A stretch of DNA of 8,066 nt. Origin: an uncultured Bacilli bacterium (GTDB lineage Bacteria > Bacillota_I > Bacilli_A > RF39 > UBA660). Location: positions 1 through 8,066 of the forward strand of contig CAKOMQ010000036.1 in assembly GCA_934096715.1 (NCBI GenBank). The letters are read 5' to 3'. Shown here one piece after another: positions 1 through 4,663 of this stretch. Both the position numbers and the translations under genes were made by a program. The notes beneath the pieces were generated by a model. It saw only the letters and a list, made by a program, of their open reading frames with translations. It did not search any database and was not told the origin of the DNA. The first letter of the stretch is position 1; the number at the start of each line of letters is the position of its first letter.

Positions 1-74
1 TCTAAATTAAGATATAACTTAGATGTTTTAATTTGCATTGTTGGATTTCCTAAGCTGTTTGCTTTACCTGTTAC
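1..74. repeat. Left copy of 74-bp direct repeat at the window ends
   Basis: Positions 1-74 match 7993-8066 at 73 of 74 bases in the same orientation. The mismatch is at position 9 (a) against 8001 (t). Read on the minus strand it is CTT versus CTA, both leucine. The repeat codes for the segment from VTGKANSLGNPT to KLYLNL in both surface-protein genes. Its true length is unknown because the window stops inside it on both sides. Confidence 0.95.
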
Positions 75-197
75 CTTTGCCCCTGTCTTATCACTAGTTG
101 CATTAATACTAAAATATGCATATGTTCCACCTACTAGTAATAATAATGCAAAAGTGAATGCTACAACTATAAGTTGCTTTTTTTCTAGTTTTTTCAT
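1..197 (-). CDS. Surface protein with SipW-type signal peptide, N-terminal fragment (3' end outside window)
   Basis: Translating the minus strand from the ATG at 197-195 gives 65 codons, open to the window edge. The protein begins MKKLEKKQ, followed by a hydrophobic stretch (about residues 9-24) and then GGTYAYFS (23-30). A basic start, a hydrophobic core and a G-T-Y/F-A-Y-F-S motif are the pattern of SipW-dependent signal peptides of the TasA/CalY type, so export to the surface or matrix is likely. Residues 42-65 (VTGKANSLGNPTMQIK and on) are identical to the start of the protein encoded at 6654-8066, so the two are paralogues or alleles. The start is supported by AAGGATAGG, 4-8 nt upstream of the ATG, and by a promoter at 387-415. 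An intrinsic terminator lies between promoter and start. The rest of the protein, and whether it also carries a variable C-terminal domain, cannot be seen. Confidence 0.85.
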   Translation of the reverse strand, partial: MKKLEKKQLIVVAFTFALLLLVGGTYAYFSINATSDKTGAKVTGKANSLGNPTMQIKTSKLYLNL

Positions 198-221
198 AAT
201 ACCTATCCTTTTCTATATACT

Positions 222-245
222 AAAAAAAGACTATTGCTAGCCTTT
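222..245 (-). terminator. Intrinsic terminator in leader (probable attenuator)
   Basis: On the minus strand AAAGGCTA (245-238), loop GCAA (237-234) and TAGTCTTT (233-226) form an 8-bp stem with one G-U pair and a GNRA tetraloop. The T-run extends to 222. It lies 24 nt before the ATG of the surface gene and well downstream of the promoter at 387-415. The preceding pilin gene already has its own terminator at 447-470, so this one most likely acts within the leader. Confidence 0.7.
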
Positions 246-276
246 AATCATTCTATACACTTCAGTTTGTTTCTTG

Positions 277-286
277 CCCCCCCCCC
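277..286 (-). repeat. G10 homopolymer tract in leader
   Basis: Ten consecutive C on the plus strand (G10 on the transcribed strand) lie about 80 nt upstream of the surface-protein start, inside an AT-rich region. Long G/C homopolymers are rare in such genomes and are typical substrates for slipped-strand length change at phase-variable surface genes. The tract lies downstream of the predicted promoter, so any effect would be through the leader RNA. The exact length may be unreliable because homopolymers are prone to sequencing error. Confidence 0.9.
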
Positions 287-316
287 AGCACGTATTCCAG
301 TGTACCGAGAGAGAAC

Positions 317-337
317 TTTATAACTATAAGTTATAAA
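317..337. repeat. Inverted repeat (9-bp arms, 3-nt loop) in leader
   Basis: TTTATAACT (317-325), ATA, AGTTATAAA (329-337) is a perfect inverted repeat. No T-run follows on either strand, so it is not a canonical terminator. It could be the first stem of the leader RNA or a DNA operator. Its core AACTATAAGTT recurs at 165-175 inside the signal-peptide coding region. Confidence 0.6.
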
Positions 338-386
338 AATTTCGGGCTAAAATTAATATCAATTATCTTCTTTTACTATCAAGATA

Positions 387-415
387 ATCATATCAAATTT
401 GATTATGAATTTCAA
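387..415 (-). promoter_or_regulatory. Sigma-A-type promoter for the surface protein leader
   Basis: On the minus strand TTGAAA (415-410) and TATGAT (392-387) are separated by exactly 17 bp. Each matches 5 of 6 bases of the vegetative -35 and -10 consensus. The spacer and the first base of the -10 contain the perfect 12-bp palindrome ATCAAATTTGAT (392-403), a possible repressor site. Transcription would start near 380. The promoter lies between the terminator of the pilin genes and the surface gene, which fits an independent transcription unit. Confidence 0.75.
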
Positions 416-446
416 TACTTAAAATACATTTTACATATCATTTTAC

Positions 447-470
447 AAAAAAACATCTATATAAGATGTT
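447..470 (-). terminator. Terminator of the pilin-like operon
   Basis: On the minus strand AACATCT (470-464), loop TATAT (463-459) and AGATGTT (458-452) form a 7-bp stem followed by more T down to 447. The hairpin overlaps the stop codon of the second pilin-like gene. The stem is AT-rich and therefore weak, but the U-run and position fit an intrinsic terminator. Confidence 0.7.
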
Positions 471-915
471 AATTACAAGTACATATTGTATAATCTTCTT
501 GCCAACTTTCTCTAGCAAGAATGCCTACTTTATTGTAGTCATTACTACTTCCACCGATGATTCTAAATTCATCAGCTTTTTTAAAATATAATTCATAACT
601 TTTATTTTTACTATCGTATATAACTTTTCCACTATATTTATTAATATCTCCATCGTATAAATCATTATCTATAAGATACTTAATTGTATAACATACACGA
701 TCATTATCTACTTTACAAGCTTCAGTAGTATTTTCTATTTTTATTTTTCTTTTTGAAGCATCAACACTAGCTTTTAAAACTTTATTTGCTTCAGTTCTAA
801 ATGCTTTTTCTCTATTAGTATTTAGCGTTAACGCAGAACTTATACCTACTAAAACAAACATAAAGACAATAATTACAACAGATATTAAAAGTGGTAATTG
901 ATTCTTTTTATTCAT
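469..915 (-). CDS. Pilin-like protein without a prepilin cleavage motif
   Basis: This 148-residue protein has a short basic start (MNKKNQ), one strongly hydrophobic segment at about residues 8-30, and a soluble C-terminal part. It resembles the upstream pilin: TEANKVLKAS (41-50) parallels IEANGAIDAA there, and C75 followed by YTIKYLIDNDLY, then YSG (94-96), parallels C88, MELKFLVKEGLY and YSG (114-116). It lacks the G-F-T-x-x-E motif that prepilin peptidase needs, so it may stay as a membrane-anchored or minor-pilin-like subunit. It has four cysteines (67, 75, 145, 147), enough for two disulfides. The start is supported by AAGGA with 7 nt spacing. The gene begins 10 nt after the pilin stop, so the two are probably co-transcribed. 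The family name is not recognised; the pilin relation is inferred from alignment by eye. Confidence 0.75.
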   Translation of the reverse strand: MNKKNQLPLLISVVIIVFMFVLVGISSALTLNTNREKAFRTEANKVLKASVDASKRKIKIENTTEACKVDNDRVCYTIKYLIDNDLYDGDINKYSGKVIYDSKNKSYELYFKKADEFRIIGGSSNDYNKVGILARESWQEDYTICTCN

Positions 916-925
916 GTTAAATTCC

Positions 926-1465
926 TTAAGTTAATGATTGGCTTTCTGGACAAGTAAAGGCTCCTTCACTAGCATATTCACTTATATATTTTGAATCTTT
1001 GTCAATTGATTTTGTCTCATTTTCAGTTTCTTTTAAATTATAAACATATTTTTTATTTCTAAATTTTAATCTATATTTATAAGTGTTTGAATCTTTACTT
1101 TTAAGAACAAGAACATATCCGCTATAATCTGGAGAATCACCTCCAACTTTATCACTTCTTAATGAATATAATCCTTCTTTAACTAAAAACTTTAGTTCCA
1201 TGCAATAGCTACCAGTACCATATTTTCTTAAACCATTACCAGGATCATCATCTAACGTAAGTTGACCAACATTAAATAAACTTATCGCATTACTTGCAGC
1301 ATCTATCGCACCATTTGCTTCAATTGCGAAAGAGTCTTTTGAAGCATTACGCATAAATGGTAATACTGATTGACTTGCTAAAACCATAACAATTGCTAAA
1401 ATAACAATAACTGCTAATAATTCTATTAAAGTAAAACCTTTCTCGTTTAAATTTAATTTTTTCAT
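926..1465 (-). CDS. Type IV prepilin (class III signal peptide)
   Basis: From the ATG at 1465-1463 the product has 179 residues. It opens with a short basic leader (MKKLNLNEKG) and then FTLIELLAVIVILAI, the canonical prepilin motif: cleavage after G10, F at +1, E at +5, and the hydrophobic helix that packs in the fibre. The globular part has two cysteines (C88, C172) spaced like a pilin D-region disulfide. At about 170 mature residues it is longer than ComGC, so a pilus or pseudopilus subunit is more likely than the competence pilin. The frame is open up to 1528, but that longer start would overlap the promoter at 1500-1528, and the purine-rich AGAGAGAGA lies just before the ATG at 1465; I prefer the shorter form. 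No pilus ATPase, platform protein or prepilin peptidase is in the window. Confidence 0.88.
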   Translation of the reverse strand: MKKLNLNEKGFTLIELLAVIVILAIVMVLASQSVLPFMRNASKDSFAIEANGAIDAASNAISLFNVGQLTLDDDPGNGLRKYGTGSYCMELKFLVKEGLYSLRSDKVGGDSPDYSGYVLVLKSKDSNTYKYRLKFRNKKYVYNLKETENETKSIDKDSKYISEYASEGAFTCPESQSLT

Positions 1466-1471
1466 ATTAAA

Positions 1472-1484
1472 TCTCTCTCTCTCT
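1472..1484 (-). repeat. (GA)6 dinucleotide repeat acting as the pilin ribosome binding region
   Basis: The minus strand reads AGAGAGAGAGAGA over 13 bases, ending 6 nt before the pilin ATG at 1465. It is the only purine-rich stretch able to pair with 16S rRNA there. Gain or loss of repeat units would alter the binding site and its distance, so this could tune translation. Confidence 0.7.
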
Positions 1485-1499
1485 ATTCTTACTAACTTA

Positions 1500-1528
1500 A
1501 TATTACAATATTTGAATTGTAAAGTCAA
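1500..1528 (-). promoter_or_regulatory. Promoter of the pilin-like genes
   Basis: On the minus strand TTGACT (1528-1523) and TAATAT (1505-1500) are 17 bp apart, matching 5 of 6 and 4 of 6 consensus bases. Transcription would start near 1493, leaving a leader of about 28 nt before the ATG at 1465. A perfect TTGACA box at 1562-1557 has only a weak -10 (TTATAT, 18 bp away) and may be a second promoter. No terminator is visible between ylbE and this site, so read-through from ylbDE is also possible. Confidence 0.55.
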
Positions 1529-1569
1529 TTAGATATAAGAAAATTAACAAAAATGATGTCAAGTTTTAG

Positions 1570-1791
1570 TTACTTAATTGTATTTAAAACTGTATTAATA
1601 ATATCTATTGTATTAATAGCACTTTCTAGTTTATCTGTAGGTCTTTCTTTATACTTCTCTTTCATAACTCTTATAAATTCATAATAGTTATTTGGATCTC
1701 TATTTAAATACTTAATCCAATAAGAATTTTCATCTAAATATCTTTTTTCTTTTTCATTTTCTAAAAATTTTATATATAAATTACTTTCCAT
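1570..1791 (-). CDS. ylbE: YlbE-like protein
   Basis: This small 73-residue soluble protein matches the Bacillus subtilis YlbE family, as I recall it, in length and pattern: an N-terminal YIKFLENE helix, a YWIKYLNRDP segment (about residues 24-33) where the family has WYR-LSR-P, then a helix ending in K-Y, a proline (P51), and a hydrophobic C-terminal helix with IIN-V. No signal peptide or membrane segment is seen. Its function is unknown. The gene follows ylbD with only 3 nt between stop and start, and GAGGA sits 7 nt before the ATG at the end of ylbD, so translation is probably coupled. The ylbD-ylbE order is the same as in B. subtilis, which strengthens both calls. Confidence 0.7.
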   Translation of the reverse strand: MESNLYIKFLENEKEKRYLDENSYWIKYLNRDPNNYYEFIRVMKEKYKERPTDKLESAINTIDIINTVLNTIK

Positions 1792-1794
1792 ATA

Positions 1795-2139
1795 TTAATC
1801 CTCGAAGAATTTATTTATTGGTCTAGGACTTTTAATAGTCTTAGCTACCCCAGGCACACTAGGTGCTTTAGCTGTCATTTCTTGTACTAAATTTAAAGCT
1901 TTTTGAGCTGTTTCAACATGTTTTTGAATAGATGAAACATCTATATTTTTAACTATATTACTAATAGATCCAACATTTATAGGACCAGTCGAACGATAAG
2001 ATGCCCAAGCACTTTCACTATCCCCATATAAATCATATATTTCATAAAATTTTTGCCATGTCATTTCATTATTTTTTACATATTCAATTAACTCTGGTTT
2101 ATCTTTTATAAACTCTTTAAACTCTTCTTTTTTATCCAT
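1795..2139 (-). CDS. ylbD: YlbD-like protein (putative coat protein family)
   Basis: The 114-residue product has the features of the YlbD_coat family: an opening FKEFIKDKPELIEYVKNN (about 7-24), then TWQKFYEIYDLYG (27-39) where B. subtilis has TWQE-FEEWVLLG, then a W-x-x-Y (45-48), and a C-terminal half with NIVKNIDVSSIQKHVETAQKA (about 61-81), like the family's VKKMD-x-x-Q-H helix. It appears soluble and without a signal peptide. B. subtilis YlbD has been named a putative spore coat protein; nothing here shows that this organism sporulates, so the role stays open. The start is supported by AGGTG at 2151-2147. That ribosome binding site lies in the 3' arm of a hairpin (2147-2173), so translation may be limited by RNA folding. 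Confidence 0.75.
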   Translation of the reverse strand: MDKKEEFKEFIKDKPELIEYVKNNEMTWQKFYEIYDLYGDSESAWASYRSTGPINVGSISNIVKNIDVSSIQKHVETAQKALNLVQEMTAKAPSVPGVAKTIKSPRPINKFFED

Positions 2140-2173
2140 AAAAAATCACCTATTAAATTTTATTTAACAGGTG
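2140..2173 (-). terminator. Hairpin between parC and ylbD: terminator that also covers the ylbD ribosome binding site
   Basis: On the minus strand CACCTGTTAAA (2173-2163), loop TAAAA (2162-2158) and TTTAATAGGTG (2157-2147) form an 11-bp stem with one G-U pair. One A and six T follow, ending directly at the ylbD ATG. It has the form of an intrinsic terminator for parEC. The last five bases of the stem (AGGTG) are the ylbD Shine-Dalgarno, so in read-through transcripts the same hairpin would hide it. Confidence 0.7.
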
Positions 2174-2179
2174 TATTTT

Positions 2180-4660
2180 CTATAACTTAAAATTATTTAA
2201 GAAGTTATCCATAGATAATTGTTTATCTTCTTTTACTTCTTCTAATTTTTCAACTTTTACTTCATCTTCTTTTTGATAACTAACTAAATCTACAAATATA
2301 TCATATTTTTCAGCTTGTTTTATATTACCACCATTACTAGTAATATCCATTATAGGTATATCACTATTCTTAACTTCACTTATATCTATATCATTCTTAA
2401 GTATTATAGTATCTCTAGAATTAGTAATATAAGCAAATCTTACATAGTAAGTAACTGTTTTAGTTTTCTTAAGTAACAATAATCCTTTCTTACCACGCGT
2501 TAAATATTTAAATTCATCTAATTTAACTCTTTTAGCAGTATAGTTATTAGTATATATATTCAAGTATTCATTATCTATATCAAAAGATAATCCATTTATA
2601 ACATAATCTTCTTTTAAATTAATACCCTTAACTCCACTAGCTTTAGGTCCCATCGAAGGTATTTCACTAGATTTATATCTTAAATAATATCCATTATGAG
2701 TAATTATCATTATATCTTCTTTTACTATATCAGCACTTATAAGTTCATCTTCTTCTTTAAGTTTAATAATAGTCATAGGTTTAGAATATCTACTTACTAC
2801 TAAATCATTCATATTAACTTTTTTTGTAGTACCATTCTTAGTAAATAACACTAATTCTTGATCTTTTTCTAATAAAGTAGAAGATATTATTTGTTCATTA
2901 GGACTTAAAGGTATTAAATTACTTATATGTTTACCAAGTTCTTTCCATTTAGCTTCATATATTTTATGAACAGGTATATATAAATAATTACCTAGATTAG
3001 TAAATAATAGTAATGTATCTAAAGTAGTAGTTTCATATAACCCTTTTACATAATCTCCTGGTTTCATAGTAGTTTCCCCATCAGCAGTTTGATAAGACTT
3101 AGGGCTTACTCTCTTAACATATCCTTCATTAGTAACTACTACTATAGTTTTCTCCTTTTGAATCATGCTTTCCATATCTATTTTTATTTCTGTTATTTCA
3201 TCAACTATTTTAGTTTTTCTTGGTGTAGCATAATCACTCTTAACTTTTTTAAGTTCATTTTTAACAACATGTTTTAATGCTTCTTCACTTTCAAGAATTC
3301 TTTTTAACAAATCAATTCTTTTTTCTAAAGCATCCTTTTCTTCTAATACTAAAGTTACATCAGTATTAGTTAATTTATATAATTGCAATGTTACAATTGC
3401 TTCTGCTTGTCTTTCAGTAAAATCAAACTCTTTAATTAAATTATTTTTAGCATCTATTTTATTCTTACTTGCTCTAATTAATTTAATAACTTCATCTAAT
3501 ATACTCATTACTTTTACTAAACCTTCAAGTATTTCATATCTTAACAAAGCATTCTTAAGTTCAAAATCTGTTCTTCTTCTTATTACTTCAGTTTCATGTT
3601 TAATATAAGCATCTATTATTTCTACTATTCCTAAAGTCATTGGTCTTCTATTAACAATAGATACCATATTATATGAATAACTTATTTGTAAATCAGTATT
3701 CTTATATAAATAATTTAATATTAAATCTTTATTAGCACCTGATTTTAAATCTATTACTATTCTTAATCCTTCTCTATCAGATTCATCTCTTACTTCAGCC
3801 ATACCATCTATTTTTTTATCTATTCTAATAGCATCTATTTTATTAGTAAGAACTGCTTTATTGACATCAAAAGGAATCTCAGTAATAATTATTTGTTCTT
3901 TACCTTTAGTTTTAGCAAATTCAACTTTACTCTTAACTATTACTTTACCTTTACCAGTTTTAAAAGCATCTATTATTCCTTTTTTACCTTCAACTATACC
4001 ACCAGTTGGAAAATCTGGCCCTTTTACAATTTCCAATATAGAATCAAAATGACAATTAGGACTATCAATTCTTTTAATAGTAGCATCTATTATTTCTCCT
4101 AGATTATGTGGCGGTATATTAGTTGCATATCCAGCACTTATACCATTCGCACCATTAACTAGTAAATTAGGAAACTTAGCTGGAAGGACAGTTGGCTCTA
4201 AAAAACGATCATCGAAGTTAGGAGCCCACTCTACTGTATCTTTATCTAAGTCACATAATAATTCATTACTTATTTTAGAAAGTCTTGCTTCAGTATAACG
4301 ATATGCTGCCGCTCCATCTCCATCCATACTACCATTATTACCATGAATATCTACTAGTATTTCATTTTGTTTCCACCACTGAGACATTCTAACCATCGCA
4401 TCATAGACACTTGAATCTCCATGAGGATGAAACTTACCAAGAACATCTCCGACAGTAGCGGCACATTTAATATGTGGTTTATCATAAGTATTACCAGCTT
4501 TATACATAGCATAAAGTATTCTTCTTTGAACAGGTTTTAAACCATCTCTTACATCAGGTATCGCTCTATCCTGAATAATTTCTTTGGCATAAGCACCAAA
4601 TCTTAATCCCATTATTTCTTCTAGGGCATAATCTTGTATTTTCTTTAGTACTGTTTCCAT
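2180..4660 (-). CDS. parC: DNA topoisomerase IV subunit A (ParC)
   Basis: This subunit cuts and rejoins DNA for ATP-driven decatenation and relaxation with ParE. At 826 residues it has typical Gram-positive length. The winged-helix breakage domain has PDVRDGLKPVQRRILYAMY (35-53), HPHGDSSVYDAM (78-89) and AAAYRYTEARLS, with Y122 as the predicted catalytic tyrosine. The tower domain follows, then a charged coiled coil (about 350-480), then beta-pinwheel blades (about 495-790) and a charged, Glu/Lys-rich tail. The GyrA-box (QRRGGKG) is absent from the C-terminal domain and LKPVQRRILYAMY is ParC-like, so I prefer ParC over GyrA. The residues aligned with quinolone-determining Ser80/Glu84 are S83 and D87, the usual unmutated types. 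The start lies 3 nt after the parE stop with AGGGGG overlapping the parE end, so the two are translated as an operon. Confidence 0.96.
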   Translation of the reverse strand: METVLKKIQDYALEEIMGLRFGAYAKEIIQDRAIPDVRDGLKPVQRRILYAMYKAGNTYDKPHIKCAATVGDVLGKFHPHGDSSVYDAMVRMSQWWKQNEILVDIHGNNGSMDGDGAAAYRYTEARLSKISNELLCDLDKDTVEWAPNFDDRFLEPTVLPAKFPNLLVNGANGISAGYATNIPPHNLGEIIDATIKRIDSPNCHFDSILEIVKGPDFPTGGIVEGKKGIIDAFKTGKGKVIVKSKVEFAKTKGKEQIIITEIPFDVNKAVLTNKIDAIRIDKKIDGMAEVRDESDREGLRIVIDLKSGANKDLILNYLYKNTDLQISYSYNMVSIVNRRPMTLGIVEIIDAYIKHETEVIRRRTDFELKNALLRYEILEGLVKVMSILDEVIKLIRASKNKIDAKNNLIKEFDFTERQAEAIVTLQLYKLTNTDVTLVLEEKDALEKRIDLLKRILESEEALKHVVKNELKKVKSDYATPRKTKIVDEITEIKIDMESMIQKEKTIVVVTNEGYVKRVSPKSYQTADGETTMKPGDYVKGLYETTTLDTLLLFTNLGNYLYIPVHKIYEAKWKELGKHISNLIPLSPNEQIISSTLLEKDQELVLFTKNGTTKKVNMNDLVVSRYSKPMTIIKLKEEDELISADIVKEDIMIITHNGYYLRYKSSEIPSMGPKASGVKGINLKEDYVINGLSFDIDNEYLNIYTNNYTAKRVKLDEFKYLTRGKKGLLLLKKTKTVTYYVRFAYITNSRDTIILKNDIDISEVKNSDIPIMDITSNGGNIKQAEKYDIFVDLVSYQKEDEVKVEKLEEVKEDKQLSMDNFLNNFKL

Positions 4661-4663
4661 TAT

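Larger units (their letters stand above)
199..380 (-). promoter_or_regulatory. Structured untranslated leader with attenuator, upstream of surface protein gene
   Basis: From the predicted transcription start near 380 to the ATG at 197 there are about 180 nt without a plausible ORF. Read on the minus strand the leader holds, in order: a hairpin with 9-bp arms (337-317); a 7-bp stem GUACACU/AGUGUAU (305-299 with 261-255, one G-U pair) that encloses a 37-nt loop containing ten Gs; a terminator hairpin (245-226) with a U-run; and the ribosome binding site. UUAGCC at 350-345 can pair with GGCUAG at 242-237, which would break the terminator, so an antiterminator is conceivable. I do not recognise a known class: the c-di-GMP, T-box and preQ1 consensus motifs are not evident. 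The order of elements is seen; regulation is inferred. Confidence 0.55.

Noticed and set aside
199..380. Known riboswitch or T-box in the leader
   Set aside because: I looked for the T-box sequence (UGGNACCGCG-like), the c-di-GMP-I core and preQ1-type motifs and found none. A covariance-model search would settle this.
3089..4102. Plus-strand open frames of 60-70 codons inside parC
   Set aside because: They lie antisense to intact parC coding sequence, have low-complexity Phe/Ser/Tyr-rich translations, and lack convincing ribosome binding sites. They are frame shadows of an AT-rich gene.
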